Assembly (NCBI RefSeq): GCF_018642165.1 | Contig: NZ_JAHHZM010000001.1 | Coordinates: 620,001 to 684,000 of the forward strand | Direction of reading: 5' to 3' | Source of the DNA: Echinicola shivajiensis | GTDB lineage: Bacteria > Bacteroidota > Bacteroidia > Cytophagales > Cyclobacteriaceae | Length of the DNA stretch: 64,000 bases | Shown: positions 53,413 to 63,372 of the stretch, one piece after another | Layout: each line of letters starts with the position of its first letter | Numbering within the stretch: the first letter of the stretch is position 1 | The notes under the pieces: model-generated | The model's input: the letters and a program-made list of their open reading frames with translations, nothing else | Database searches by the model: none | Told to the model about the DNA's origin: nothing | Position numbers and translations under genes: made by a program

Positions 53413-53436
53413 ATGCTCATTATCAGCGCTAAAAAC

Positions 53437-53472
53437 AAAAAAAGACCCCATTTAAAATGGAGTCTTTTTTTG
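53437..53472. terminator. bidirectional terminator upstream of 53360 promoter
   Basis: AAAAAAAGACCCCATTT and AATGGAGTCTTTTTTT (mismatch in the middle) form a hairpin flanked by A and T runs. It ends the LysM gene transcript (minus strand, stop at 53492) before the next promoter. Confidence 0.72.
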
Positions 53473-53491
53473 TTCCTGATTTATAGCGGCT

Positions 53492-54718
53492 TTAGTAGGA
53501 TACTTCAACCCTGAATCTATTATTGACAGCCCTGAGTTGGTCAAAAGCTGCTTGGGACACCTTGATCAAAAGTTTGCTATTATCTCCAGTGTCGGGCAGT
53601 TTTCCAACTACCCTGGCAAAAATCATCACGTCATTTTCCTCATTCCTGATTCTCATGATAGTTCCCACTGGCGCTTTTCTGTGCAACACCAAATATTTCT
53701 TATGGTTTCCAGTTCCTTGAATTACTTCTGCTTGCCCTGATTCTTTGATATTCTTGTATTCGGTACTTTCTTCAGAAGCTTTCCCCACTTTATAAGTAGA
53801 AGTAGCAGTAACCGTTGTTGCTTCATCTTCTACTTGACTCACTTCAGTAACTGGAGTCGCATTGTTAACAGCTCCTTCTTTTCTACCAACCTTAAGTTTT
53901 TGGCCTTCTTTTAGATTATTAGATGAAAGTGCGTTCCAATTGATAAGATCTCCCATATTGGCATTATATCTCTTGGAAATAGCATATAAGGTTTCTCCAT
54001 CTTTAACCGTGTGGGTAATCCATCCCACCTCTGCACCGGCTGGTATGTTTTCAATTCTTTCTGTAGTTCCGGGTGCATTTTCCACCACAACCTGTTTATT
54101 GGCTTTTTCTTTTGGCTCCTCTACTTTCTTCTTCTCCTCTTTTTTCTCTTTGGCCTTTTTACCCTCCTCCATCATTTTCTGACGTTCCTTTGGCAAATCA
54201 TTCACCTTGGTAGGAACAGCTTTCACTTCTGGAGCTTCTCTCGCGACCGCTTCCTGAACGGGCTTCACCCCCTCAATAACCAAGCCTTGACCAACACTTA
54301 AATCATTTCCTTTTAACTCATTCCATTTTTTGACATCTTCAACAGAAACCTCATATTTGGTGGCTATCGCAAAAAGCGTCTCTCCAGGAGCTACCTTATG
54401 AAGCACAGCTCCTTCCGGCAAGGCTGCTTTAGGGATAAATGGAACCTTAATGCGCTGACCAATTTTAAGTCCTTGCTTTAATTCGCTGTTATTTTCTATA
54501 ATTTCACCAACTGGAGTTTCATACCTTCTTGAAATGGAAAACAGTGTCTCCTTAGACTTTACTTCATGAATAATAAATGTTCTATCTCCTATTTTTTCCA
54601 CACCGACAGAATCAATCGCAGTGTTTCCAGCAAATGACGCACTGACAAACCCCAGAAAGAAAAGAATTACAAAACTTGACTTAATAACTAATCGCTCCAT
54701 ACTCACTTTAAAACTCAT
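53492..54718 (-). CDS. triple LysM protein with C-terminal double-psi barrel-like domain
   Basis: 408 residues from the ATG at 54718 (MSFKVSMERLVIKSSF); M11 at 54700 is possible. A signal peptide (VILFFLGFVSASFAG) precedes three LysM motifs (ETLFSISRRYETPVGEIIEN; ETLFAIATKYEVSVEDVKKW; ETLYAISKRYNANMGDLINW), with a Lys/Glu-rich linker (about 185-215). The last ~80 residues (GTIMRIRNEENDVMIFARVV, VGKLPDTGDNSKLLIKVSQA) resemble an RlpA-like double-psi barrel. It should bind peptidoglycan in the envelope; whether it is catalytic is unclear. Confidence 0.9.
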   Translation of the reverse strand: MSFKVSMERLVIKSSFVILFFLGFVSASFAGNTAIDSVGVEKIGDRTFIIHEVKSKETLFSISRRYETPVGEIIENNSELKQGLKIGQRIKVPFIPKAALPEGAVLHKVAPGETLFAIATKYEVSVEDVKKWNELKGNDLSVGQGLVIEGVKPVQEAVAREAPEVKAVPTKVNDLPKERQKMMEEGKKAKEKKEEKKKVEEPKEKANKQVVVENAPGTTERIENIPAGAEVGWITHTVKDGETLYAISKRYNANMGDLINWNALSSNNLKEGQKLKVGRKEGAVNNATPVTEVSQVEDEATTVTATSTYKVGKASEESTEYKNIKESGQAEVIQGTGNHKKYLVLHRKAPVGTIMRIRNEENDVMIFARVVGKLPDTGDNSKLLIKVSQAAFDQLRAVNNRFRVEVSY

Positions 54719-55004
54719 ATATTTTTTCAATTATCGATTCAAACCACCTATATCTTCTAGCACATTAGGCAATACGCAAATTACTACAAAAATATTGCTA
54801 AATTTTTCATTAAAAAGAAAAAAGCCGGAGATGTACTACAATTGTTTGCTGCTGTATTAAGTTCAAAACTGCTATATTTAGTATTACGTTAAATTGAGGG
54901 AGTTCATTTACAAAGCCTAACATTTCATTTAGCTTGCCATGCTTCCTTATAAGCCATTAATATTGAAAAATCCGGGCAATTACCATCAGCATTTATACAG
55001 AAAC

Positions 55005-56357
55005 ATGAAAAACTATTTTATTCTCTATTGCATTATTTTTTCTTCACTGATCATGACTGCTTATGCTTTCCAAGAAAATGATAATGAAAAAAAAATCGTT
55101 TATGTTCTAGAAGTAATGGACAATATTGATCCAAGAATGAACCGCAAGGTAAGACTTGCCCTAGAAGATGCACAATCAAAGGAGGCGGATTATTTTCTTG
55201 TTCACATGGACACCTATGGAGGGGCAGTCAATGATGCTGATGACATCCGTACTTTACTGTTGGAATCAAAAATCCCCACTTTGGTTTTTATTGACAAAGA
55301 CGCCGCTTCTGCTGGGGCCTTGATTTCCATAGCCTGCGACAGCATCTACATGGCTCCTGGAGCAAGCATTGGTGCAGCAACCGTAGTCATGGGAGCTGGT
55401 GGAGATGCCGCACCAGACAAATATCAATCCTATATGCGTTCCATGATGAGGAGCACTGCTGAAGCCAATGGTAGAAACCCCAAAATTGCTGAGGCTATGG
55501 TCGATGAAAGCTTAGAAGTAGAAGGTATTTCCAAAGCAGGTTCTGTGATTACCTTTTCGGTTTCAGAAGCCATTGAAAATGGTTTTTGTGAAGCCCAGGT
55601 AAACTCAATTGAAGAAGTCATTGAAAAGCAGCAAATCAGCCATTATGAAATCATTGAATATAAACTGGGCACCACAGAAACGATTATTTCTTTCTTTCTA
55701 AACCCCGCTGTAAGTGGATTTTTAATCCTTATCATTTTTGCGGGAATTTACTTTGAAATTCAAACTCCAGGGGTAGGCTTCCCACTCGCAGCATCCATTA
55801 TTGCTGTCACCCTCTATTTTATTCCCTATTATTTAACAGGCCTTGCTGAAAACTGGGAGATCGTCGTCTTTATCTTAGGAATAATATTATTGGCTTTGGA
55901 ATTATTTGTAATCCCGGGATTTGGTATCGCTGGGATTCTGGGGATCATTGGCATCCTAACAGGCCTAACACTGGGAATGATCCCTAATGATGTTTTTGAT
56001 TTCACCTTCGTTCCATCAGGTGAACTATTCATGGCTGTGGTAACCGTGATATTATCTGCAGTAGTTGCAGTAGGAATGATCTTCCTGTTGGCCCCCAAGG
56101 TTAACCAGTGGAAAGCATTTAGCCATATTGCCTTGGCCGACACCCAAGACAAGAAAGCAGGTTATACCTCATCTTGGTACGGAGAGGATTTATTGGGAAA
56201 AGAAGGCCTTACCCATACCCGGCTTATGCCAAGCGGGAAAATAATCATTGATGATGAAATTTATGATGCCCACTCAAGAGGTGATTTTATTGACAAGGGA
56301 GAGAAAATTAAAGTCATCAGCACTGAAGGCACCTCCCTTACTGTGAAAAAACAATAA
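55005..56357 (+). CDS. nfeD: NfeD family membrane protease/stabiliser protein
   Basis: 450 residues from the ATG at 55005 (MKNYFILYCIIFSSL), which gives a signal peptide; an ATG at 54939 adds an unlikely basic N-terminus. ClpP-class serine protease domain (about 35-225) with MDTYGGAV and the Ser-bearing IDKDAASAGALISIACDSIY, then several transmembrane helices (about 230-375) and a C-terminal OB-fold NfeD domain (about 390-450; KEGLTHTRLMPSGKIIIDD). These proteins act with stomatin-like partners at the membrane. No floA/stomatin gene is adjacent. Confidence 0.93.
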   Translation: MKNYFILYCIIFSSLIMTAYAFQENDNEKKIVYVLEVMDNIDPRMNRKVRLALEDAQSKEADYFLVHMDTYGGAVNDADDIRTLLLESKIPTLVFIDKDAASAGALISIACDSIYMAPGASIGAATVVMGAGGDAAPDKYQSYMRSMMRSTAEANGRNPKIAEAMVDESLEVEGISKAGSVITFSVSEAIENGFCEAQVNSIEEVIEKQQISHYEIIEYKLGTTETIISFFLNPAVSGFLILIIFAGIYFEIQTPGVGFPLAASIIAVTLYFIPYYLTGLAENWEIVVFILGIILLALELFVIPGFGIAGILGIIGILTGLTLGMIPNDVFDFTFVPSGELFMAVVTVILSAVVAVGMIFLLAPKVNQWKAFSHIALADTQDKKAGYTSSWYGEDLLGKEGLTHTRLMPSGKIIIDDEIYDAHSRGDFIDKGEKIKVISTEGTSLTVKKQ

Positions 56358-56404
56358 GGCTTAAATTGATCTCCTTTTGAAATTTATCTTTTGCTAAAAT
56401 TCTT

Positions 56405-56412
56405 TAAGTTTG
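56405..56412 (+). promoter_or_regulatory. candidate -7 box before globin gene
   Basis: TAAGTTTG fits TAnnTTTG, 19 bases before the ATG at 56432. The nearest TTTG is 25 bases upstream, beyond the normal spacing, so support is weak. Confidence 0.3.
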
Positions 56413-56431
56413 TTCTTCCAAGAGTAGCATC

Positions 56432-56806
56432 ATGAACGAATTCCAAACGGTTTACCAAGCTATTGGTGAAGAGAAAATCAAAGAATTGACCCGGTATTTT
56501 TATGAAGGAGTTGAATCCAACGAAACCCTTCGATCAATATACCCAGAAGAGCTGGCTCCTGCTGAAGAACGCCTATATTTATTTCTTCTTCAGGTATTTG
56601 GTGGCCCAACTACCTATTCTGAGGAAAGGGGACATCCCAGATTACGCATGAGACACCTGCAGTGGGCAATTGATGATAAAATGCGCAATCACTGGCTCAA
56701 CAATATGCTCAACGCACTTGACAGGATTGATGTGGATCAAAATGTAAAAGAATTGATGATGAGTTACTTTGTAAAAGTGGCCAACCATATGATCAACAGA
56801 CAATAG
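56432..56806 (+). CDS. truncated hemoglobin (group 2, TrHbO-type)
   Basis: 124 residues. Proximal heme-ligand histidine H75 (PRLRMRHLQWAI), Trp88 of the WG8 position, Tyr at the B10 position (RYFYEG) and the family spacing place it in the truncated globin group 2. It binds heme and probably handles oxygen or NO in the cytoplasm. It opens a tight operon: plsC lies 3 bases downstream, then gatC and a membrane/TPR gene. Confidence 0.93.
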   Translation: MNEFQTVYQAIGEEKIKELTRYFYEGVESNETLRSIYPEELAPAEERLYLFLLQVFGGPTTYSEERGHPRLRMRHLQWAIDDKMRNHWLNNMLNALDRIDVDQNVKELMMSYFVKVANHMINRQ

Positions 56807-56809
56807 GAC

Positions 56810-57592
56810 ATGGCATTTTTTAGGAGAATATATTCTATTTACGGCACCATTATTTTCATTCTTTCTTTTGTGTTGTTATTGCCCCTGTTTCTAATCACCA
56901 TAGAAATCCCAGGCCTTAAAAAGTATGGCAGAAGGTTGAACGGTATCTGGTCAAGAATATTCTTCACAGGACTATTTATCAGGGTTAAGGTAGAAAATAG
57001 GCATTTGCTCAAATCCCACAAACAATACATCATTATTGCGAACCATTTTTCCTATCTGGACATTCCTGTGATAGGCTTGATGTCCAAGGATGCGATGTTT
57101 ATAGGCAAGAGTTCTCTGGGCAAAGTGCCTTTATTTGGCTATATGTTCCGAAGACTACATATAGCAGTGAACCGTTCTAGTTTCAGGAGCCGTGGAGAAA
57201 CCCTTAAGCGGACCATGGAGGCCATTGATCAAGGGTCGAGCATTATTATTTTCCCAGAAGGAGGCATAAGATCAACCCAACCACCAAAAATGGCAGACTT
57301 TAAAGATGGGGCTTTTAATATTGCTTTTGAAAAACAAATCCCTGTAATTCCTGTAACTTTATCCTATAATCATTTAATTTTGCCCGACGATAACAAATTC
57401 TTATTGAACTATAAACCGGTGAAGGTGGTCATCCACCCTCCTGTTTTTCCAAAGGGAGAGGCAAAACAGGCCATACCTCAGATAAAGGCGACCTGCTTTA
57501 ATTTAATACAAGAGCAGCTTTGGAAGGACAATGGGGGAAAACCTGATCGAGCTTTTAGCTCCACTACCACACCAAAAGAACATAAATCATGA
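56810..57592 (+). CDS. plsC: 1-acyl-sn-glycerol-3-phosphate acyltransferase
   Basis: 260 residues of the PlsC family. Seen: one N-terminal membrane helix (IIFILSFVLLLPLFLITI), the HX4D motif NHFSYLD, FGYMFRRLHIAVNRSSF, the FPEGG motif (IIIFPEGGIRST) and IPVIPVTLSYNH. It makes phosphatidic acid from lysophosphatidic acid at the inner membrane. It overlaps gatC by 4 bases (ATGA). Confidence 0.94.
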   Translation: MAFFRRIYSIYGTIIFILSFVLLLPLFLITIEIPGLKKYGRRLNGIWSRIFFTGLFIRVKVENRHLLKSHKQYIIIANHFSYLDIPVIGLMSKDAMFIGKSSLGKVPLFGYMFRRLHIAVNRSSFRSRGETLKRTMEAIDQGSSIIIFPEGGIRSTQPPKMADFKDGAFNIAFEKQIPVIPVTLSYNHLILPDDNKFLLNYKPVKVVIHPPVFPKGEAKQAIPQIKATCFNLIQEQLWKDNGGKPDRAFSSTTTPKEHKS

Positions 57593-57876
57593 AAATTGAC
57601 ACTAATACACTAAAGAAAATCGCCCACTTGGCAAGATTAGAGTTTGACGAAAATAGTGCTAAAAAGATGACCAAGGACATGACCCAAATCTTGGATTGGG
57701 TAGAGCACTTGGACCAAGTGGACACAGAAGGTGTAGAACCTATCACAACCATGAGCTCAGAGGTCAATGTATTGAGAGAGGACGAAGAAGGCAAGCACCT
57801 TGAGCATGAAAAAGGCTTGAAAAATGCCCCTCAGAGAGATTCAGATTATTTCCGTGTTCCTAAGGTCCTTGAATAA
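57589..57876 (+). CDS. gatC: aspartyl/glutamyl-tRNA amidotransferase subunit C
   Basis: 95 residues of GatC, which stabilises the GatAB amidotransferase that makes Gln-tRNA or Asn-tRNA. Seen: KKIAHLARLEFDENSAKKMT, MTQILDWVEHLDQVDTEGVE, VLREDEEGKHLEHEKGLK and the C-terminal DSDYFRVPKVLE. gatA and gatB are not in the window. It overlaps the next gene's start by 1 base. Confidence 0.96.
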   Translation: MKIDTNTLKKIAHLARLEFDENSAKKMTKDMTQILDWVEHLDQVDTEGVEPITTMSSEVNVLREDEEGKHLEHEKGLKNAPQRDSDYFRVPKVLE

Positions 57877-60680
57877 TGCCCAAGCAATCGTTGGAAAAAA
57901 AACATCATATCATCTATTTAGGACTGCCAATCGCCCTTTGCGTCATTGGCAGTTTTCTTTTACTGTATCAATACTTTTTTGCTTGGAATGAAGCCCTGCC
58001 CATTCAAGCAGGTGTTTTTTCAGAAATGGTGGAGATCCCCTTGGATATTTTCAATTGGGGTATCGAGCAATATTCTTTAAATGTAGAAAACTACCTGATC
58101 TTCCAAAACTTTGAGACTTTGCTCCCTCCAGCACAAATTTTCAAAACCCAAGTATTTGGAATAATTACATGGCTGTTGATCAGTTTTGGGCTTAGTCTCA
58201 TCACTACATTCAAACGGTATTATTTCATTGCTGCCATGGCTTTACTGATATTTTTATTGACAATTTCTGGAGTCAATTCATTAAATATCGGTGGAATTAG
58301 CAGCAACACTGCATTGATCATCCTGCTAATAGGAACAACCGTCCCGGCAATGTTGATCCATATTTTTTATGACCACATCTCCCTACTTAAGCGTACATTA
58401 ATCATAAGCCCAATTGCCATGAGTACCCTTTTGGGACTTATATTAAGCAGCTCTGTAGTAGAACCTTTATTGTTGATGTCAGAAAATATCAGCTTGGTAG
58501 GGATGGCAATCACAGCTATTTTTCTTCTATACATAGGGCACAGCTTAGTCAACAGTTTTTTCCTCTTATTGACCAAACTCAATCAGGGTATTGGACTTAA
58601 AATCTCCTGGCACTTAACCGTATTCAGTACCTTATATGTCTCTTCACTTTTCATTATTTTATTGGATTTAACGGGCAACCTTGAACTTCCATTTAATGCC
58701 CCCATTTTCCCCATTTTCCTTTTAGCAGGATTTCTAGGTTGGTTTGAAACAAGATCAAAAATCAGCCAGATCAATCAACCCTATTCAGTGGCACTTGTTG
58801 GGAAATCACTTTATTGGATTGGTTTTGGCATCAGCGCATTTTTATTCTGGAAAGCCCAGTTTTCAGCAAACCGACCATTATTGGATTTCTTGGATCATTG
58901 GACGGTTTATACCCAACTGGCCTTTTCCTTGTTATTTTTCATTTACCTTTTGGCTAACTTCACTGGTTTTATGAATTCCGGCAAGCCTGTAGCCGATGTC
59001 ATTTACCAACCCAAATTCTTCGCTTATCATCATATGAGAATTGGTTCAATCATGGCCCTATTTTCCCTCATTGTATTTTCAGATGCGGTAATAGGTCCAC
59101 AAATAAGCACCAGCTCAACCAATTTCTCAGCAGATTACTACTATGCGAGTGAAAGACCAACAGAGGCACGCATCCTATATGAAAATAGCTGGACCAGGTA
59201 CAGGAAGAATGAAAAAGCCAAAATAGCGACAATCCTGCTGTACCTAAAAGAAAACCAATCTACGATTGCCAATAATCACATGGAGGAAAGCCTTGAATGG
59301 AGCCCTTCTGTACATGAAATCTTATTGGCAGCCAATTACGCGCACAAAAGGAACAGATATTTTGATGCAGTATTCTATTTGCAAAAAGGACTGGAGTTTT
59401 TCCCTGACAATGTCTATTTAGAGAATAATCTTGCCTTATTGCTCAGTAAGGGGAATAAAACCCAGGATGCATTTGAACTTATCTCCAAGGCCGCAACTAA
59501 AAACCAATCTGCCTATGCTAATATGATTGGTTTACAGGCAAAACATTTAATACGCTTTGACGAAGAAATGGCCCCTAGAAACGACCTCATTTCCCAGATC
59601 AATTATACGGCTATGAGTAATTTAAAGGGAAATCTAGCCCCTTTTAGCCTGCATATTGACCAGTCAGAGCAGATGATCTTGAAACAGGCTATTTTGCGAA
59701 ATCAATGGAGCAATGCTCCAGAAACAAGTTTAGAGGATGATTTGGTACTTTTAGAACAATTACAAGAAGAAGCAAAGACCACTTTGGACCTCAAACAACT
59801 GAAAATCTCAAGGGTAATCAGGTTTTATCAAAGCGGACAAATTGGTGAAGCTTTAAAGCACCTCAATGGACTGATGTTGGATGATAAAAACTCTGCAGGA
59901 TATTACCATGCTTTGGCAGCCAAAATCCTTATTGGCCAAGGTGATCTGGAAAAATCAGCTAAAGAACTGGTAGAGGCAGAGGAATATGGATTCCGTAATT
60001 TCAACAGCTCCCTGATCCCTGTTTTACACTATGGAAAACAACAATCGAAGGCCATTGAAATTGCAGAAAAGTACAATATCGACTTCCCGGGCTGGCTGAA
60101 CCTAAAGGATGAAGAATCAGGAACGCCCAATACAGACATGCAATACTTCCAATTCCTTTCTGAGCTCTTAAAAGGAACAAAGCAGGATTTTCTTGAAAAG
60201 ATAGAACGACTACCTGACGATCAAATGAAGCCTATTTTGGCCCATGAAATACTTCTAAAAAAAGGACATTGGCTGAATAACAAGGAAATCAAAGTCTTAA
60301 AAGATTATTTGCTCAAACAAAATGGGATTGACCAAGCCTATATCGAAGAACTGGCTCAGGCACTGCAATCCAAAAAATACCCAACCTCAGTTTCCAGTCC
60401 TATTTTGGCAAAATTAACAGCAGACCAAAAGGAAAGTACGCCCAATCCATATATCACACCATTCGTTTTGATGAAAGTGGCTGAAATAAATGATCCCGAG
60501 GTACAATATGAATTATTAAGAAATGCTGCTGACTTCAACCCTGATCCAATACTATGGATTGAAATGATTAGAAAGAGTGAAAAGATAGGTCTTGGCAACT
60601 ATGGCCAAGCTGCCTTGAAGGAACTTTCGGGCTGGGTAGATCAAAATGCTGTACAAAACTTACTAGTTCAAAGCCAATAA
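57876..60680 (+). CDS. large membrane protein with C-terminal TPR-like repeats, unknown function
   Basis: 934 residues, starting inside the gatC stop (TAATG). About eleven predicted transmembrane helices fill residues 10-410 (e.g. IIYLGLPIALCVIGSFLLLY, YYFIAAMALLIFLLTISGVN, LFSLIVFSDAVIGP). Residues about 420-930 are helical hairpins of TPR type (SERPTEARILYENSW, DAVFYLQKGLEFFPDNVYLE, LSKGNKTQDAFELISKAATK). No enzyme motif was seen. The protein may be an assembly scaffold at the inner membrane, with repeats facing the periplasm. Last gene of the globin-plsC-gatC operon. Confidence 0.87.
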   Translation: MPKQSLEKKHHIIYLGLPIALCVIGSFLLLYQYFFAWNEALPIQAGVFSEMVEIPLDIFNWGIEQYSLNVENYLIFQNFETLLPPAQIFKTQVFGIITWLLISFGLSLITTFKRYYFIAAMALLIFLLTISGVNSLNIGGISSNTALIILLIGTTVPAMLIHIFYDHISLLKRTLIISPIAMSTLLGLILSSSVVEPLLLMSENISLVGMAITAIFLLYIGHSLVNSFFLLLTKLNQGIGLKISWHLTVFSTLYVSSLFIILLDLTGNLELPFNAPIFPIFLLAGFLGWFETRSKISQINQPYSVALVGKSLYWIGFGISAFLFWKAQFSANRPLLDFLDHWTVYTQLAFSLLFFIYLLANFTGFMNSGKPVADVIYQPKFFAYHHMRIGSIMALFSLIVFSDAVIGPQISTSSTNFSADYYYASERPTEARILYENSWTRYRKNEKAKIATILLYLKENQSTIANNHMEESLEWSPSVHEILLAANYAHKRNRYFDAVFYLQKGLEFFPDNVYLENNLALLLSKGNKTQDAFELISKAATKNQSAYANMIGLQAKHLIRFDEEMAPRNDLISQINYTAMSNLKGNLAPFSLHIDQSEQMILKQAILRNQWSNAPETSLEDDLVLLEQLQEEAKTTLDLKQLKISRVIRFYQSGQIGEALKHLNGLMLDDKNSAGYYHALAAKILIGQGDLEKSAKELVEAEEYGFRNFNSSLIPVLHYGKQQSKAIEIAEKYNIDFPGWLNLKDEESGTPNTDMQYFQFLSELLKGTKQDFLEKIERLPDDQMKPILAHEILLKKGHWLNNKEIKVLKDYLLKQNGIDQAYIEELAQALQSKKYPTSVSSPILAKLTADQKESTPNPYITPFVLMKVAEINDPEVQYELLRNAADFNPDPILWIEMIRKSEKIGLGNYGQAALKELSGWVDQNAVQNLLVQSQ

Positions 60681-60767
60681 TTTCCTTTTAGATAAATTAA
60701 CAGCATTATTAAAAACATTTTCCTTTAAAACTGTATCTTTAGGGAAAGAACAAATAACATTTTTATC

Positions 60768-61490
60768 ATGGGGAAAATCATTGAAACAAACGAGATCAAG
60801 AAGACATATATCATGGGGGCTGAGCAGGTTAAGGCCTTAAAATCTGTCTCCATCGACATTGAAAAGGGAGAATATGTGGCTTTCATGGGGCCTTCCGGAT
60901 CAGGAAAATCCACCTTGATGAACATCATTGGATGTTTGGACACCCCTACTGCAGGTAAGTATATTTTGAACCATAAGGATGTCAGCGACATGACAGAAAA
61001 TGAACTCGCAGAAATTCGAAACAAGGAAATCGGTTTTGTTTTCCAAACTTTTAACTTATTACCCAGGGCTACATGCCTTGAAAATGTCGCCTTGCCGCTT
61101 ATTTATGCTGGCTTCAATAAATCCGAGCGAGAGGACAAAGCCTATATGGCCTTAAAAAGTGTTGGCTTGGATGACCGTGTAAACCACAAGCCAAATGAGC
61201 TTTCAGGTGGACAAAGGCAGCGTGTTGCCATTGCCCGTGCACTGGTCAACGACCCCAGTATCATTCTTGCCGATGAGCCTACAGGTAACCTAGACACAAA
61301 GACTTCATATGACATCATGAACCTCTTTCATGAGCTTCATCAAAAAGGAAACACCATTATCATGGTAACTCACGAAGATGACATTGCCCATTACGCACAC
61401 CGCATTGTCAGGTTAAGAGATGGACTGGTCGAATCAGATGAAATCAACCCCAAGCCCACAACAAATAATTTTCAAGTTGTCACTGAATAA
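60768..61490 (+). CDS. ABC transporter ATP-binding protein, MacB/LolD type
   Basis: 240 residues: Walker [15 protein letters not shown]-loop VFQTFNLLP, signature [16 protein letters not shown], Walker [12 protein letters not shown] and H-loop [14 protein letters not shown]. This sequence type (MacB/LolD/FtsE-like) energises efflux or lipoprotein release by mechanotransmission. No permease gene is adjacent, so the partner lies elsewhere. TATCTTTA, 33 bases upstream, is a near match to a -7 box. Confidence 0.92.
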   Translation: MGKIIETNEIKKTYIMGAEQVKALKSVSIDIEKGEYVAFMGPSGSGKSTLMNIIGCLDTPTAGKYILNHKDVSDMTENELAEIRNKEIGFVFQTFNLLPRATCLENVALPLIYAGFNKSEREDKAYMALKSVGLDDRVNHKPNELSGGQRQRVAIARALVNDPSIILADEPTGNLDTKTSYDIMNLFHELHQKGNTIIMVTHEDDIAHYAHRIVRLRDGLVESDEINPKPTTNNFQVVTE

Positions 61491-61630
61491 GGCTATAAAA
61501 ATCAAAAGTTAATGCTTAATTTTGCTTTTCGATTTATTGGTTAGAACAGGTATTCGCAGTGTTTTGTTTTCCCTGTAAAAGAACGGGTTAGCCTGTAAAG
61601 TAAAACTATCAAAAGTAAAAGTATATTTAA

Positions 61631-62179
61631 ATGAAAGTTTATACTAAGGGAGGGGACAAAGGACTTACATCCTTACTTGGAGGAAAGCGCGTATCAAAAG
61701 CTCATATTAGGATAGAGTCATACGGCACTGTTGATGAGCTTAATGCCTATATAGGTTTACTAAGAGACCAAGAAATCAATCAATCTCGTAGTGAGTTTCT
61801 AAAAGAGATTCAAGATAGATTGTTTACCATAGGTGCTGCCTTAGCAACAGAACCTAACAAAAAAGGTGTTAAAAAGCCTGACATACTGGAAGAGGACATC
61901 CTTAGATTAGAAAATGAAATCGATAAAATGGAGGAAACCCTACCAGCACTGAAACATTTCATTTTACCTGGAGGGCACACTGTCGTATCATTTTCCCATA
62001 TAGCCCGTACGGTATGTAGAAGGGCAGAAAGAAATGTGATCGCATTAATGGAGGTTGAGCCAGTTGAAGAAGTAATAATTAAATATTTAAATAGACTTTC
62101 CGATTATCTATTCGTTATAGGAAGAGTTATTTCTCAGGAATTAGAAGTAGGAGAAGTTACGTGGGAACCTAGAGTTTAA
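61631..62179 (+). CDS. PduO-type ATP:cob(I)alamin adenosyltransferase
   Basis: 182 residues. N-terminal KVYTKGGDKGLTSLLGGKRV, and the helical signature SHIARTVCRRAERNV with LNRLSDYLFVIGRVIS, define the PduO family. It makes adenosylcobalamin from cob(I)alamin and ATP. A TAATTTTG box (61517-61524) lies 106 bases upstream. It is followed by ilvE after 4 bases; no B12-dependent enzyme lies in the window. Confidence 0.95.
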   Translation: MKVYTKGGDKGLTSLLGGKRVSKAHIRIESYGTVDELNAYIGLLRDQEINQSRSEFLKEIQDRLFTIGAALATEPNKKGVKKPDILEEDILRLENEIDKMEETLPALKHFILPGGHTVVSFSHIARTVCRRAERNVIALMEVEPVEEVIIKYLNRLSDYLFVIGRVISQELEVGEVTWEPRV

Positions 62180-62183
62180 AACC

Positions 62184-63251
62184 ATGAACAAGACAATTGA
62201 CATCCAAATTACGAAAACAAACGATTCAAAATTAGCCGGGACTAACTTTGAAAATCTTTCATTCGGTCAGATAATGAGCGACCATATGTTTGTGGCTGAT
62301 TATGTAGATGGTGAGTGGAAGAACTTCAGCATCGAACCTTATGCTCCACTTGAACTCAATCCAGCGAATGCTACCCTACATTATGGACAATCCGTCTTTG
62401 AAGGATTAAAGGCCTACAAAAACGAAAATGATGAAATCCTACTATTCAGAGCTGACGCCAACCAAAGAAGGCTAAATGAGTCTGCAAAAAGAATGTGTAT
62501 ACCTGAGCTTCCAGAAGAGATTTTCATGGAAGGACTTAGAGAACTTCTTGAAGTAGACAGAGACTGGGTTCCTGACCAAGCGGGATGCTCTTTATATATT
62601 AGACCGTTTATTTTTGCCACGGATGATTACTTAGGTATCAGACCGTCCAAAACTTACAAATTCATGATTTTCACTTGTCCGGTTGGTCATTATTATGCCA
62701 AACCTGTATCTGTGAAAGTGGAGACAAAATACACCAGAGCTGCTGAGGGTGGAACTGGTCAAGCAAAAGCCGCCGGGAATTATGCTGGTTCTCTTTACCC
62801 TGCCCTATTGGCCCAAGAGCAAGGCTATGATCAATTACTGTGGACAGACGGCAAGAATCATGAAAACATTGAAGAGAGTGGAACAATGAACGTGATGTTC
62901 ATTATTAACGATATATTGATCACAGCTCCTACCACAAAAGGGACCATTTTGAAAGGAATCACCAGGGATTCAGTTCTGACCTTGGCAAATGAAATGGGGC
63001 TGAAAGTAGAGGAGAGATTTCTTTCTACTACTGAGTTAAAAGAGGCATTGGAAACCAACAAGCTTCAAGAGGCCTTTGGCACTGGAACTGCTGCAACCAT
63101 TGCTCATATTGACAGAATCCATGTAGGTGGTCAAGATTATATTTTGCCGGAGAAACCTGCTACAGCATTCTCCCATAAAGTATTGGAAACGCTAGATGCT
63201 TTAAAATACGGAAGGATAGCAGACACCCACGGTTGGATCATTAAAGTTTAA
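62184..63251 (+). CDS. ilvE: branched-chain amino acid aminotransferase
   Basis: 355 residues, class IV PLP aminotransferase of the larger BCAT2-like subgroup. Seen: NPANATLHYGQSVFEGLKAY, YIRPFIFATDDYLGIRPS, PLP lysine K195 (GQAKAAGNYAGSL), VEESGTMNVMF-type motif (IEESGTMNVMFI) and FGTGTAATI. It transfers amino groups between Leu/Ile/Val and 2-oxoglutarate. Probably co-transcribed with the adenosyltransferase. Confidence 0.96.
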   Translation: MNKTIDIQITKTNDSKLAGTNFENLSFGQIMSDHMFVADYVDGEWKNFSIEPYAPLELNPANATLHYGQSVFEGLKAYKNENDEILLFRADANQRRLNESAKRMCIPELPEEIFMEGLRELLEVDRDWVPDQAGCSLYIRPFIFATDDYLGIRPSKTYKFMIFTCPVGHYYAKPVSVKVETKYTRAAEGGTGQAKAAGNYAGSLYPALLAQEQGYDQLLWTDGKNHENIEESGTMNVMFIINDILITAPTTKGTILKGITRDSVLTLANEMGLKVEERFLSTTELKEALETNKLQEAFGTGTAATIAHIDRIHVGGQDYILPEKPATAFSHKVLETLDALKYGRIADTHGWIIKV

Positions 63252-63266
63252 AAAACAACCATTTTC

Positions 63267-63304
63267 AAAAGGCTTTCTTCAGAATGGGGAAAGCCTTTTA
63301 TATT
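63267..63304 (+). terminator. probable terminator after ilvE
   Basis: AAAAGGCTTTC and GAAAGCCTTTT pair over an 11-base loop, followed by ATATTA; the U-tract is short. Confidence 0.6.
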
Positions 63305-63372
63305 ATCTTGCTACTTTAATAGAAATGGTAAAAACGCATCCCAACTATTAAAGGCTGATTATTATTTTTAGT

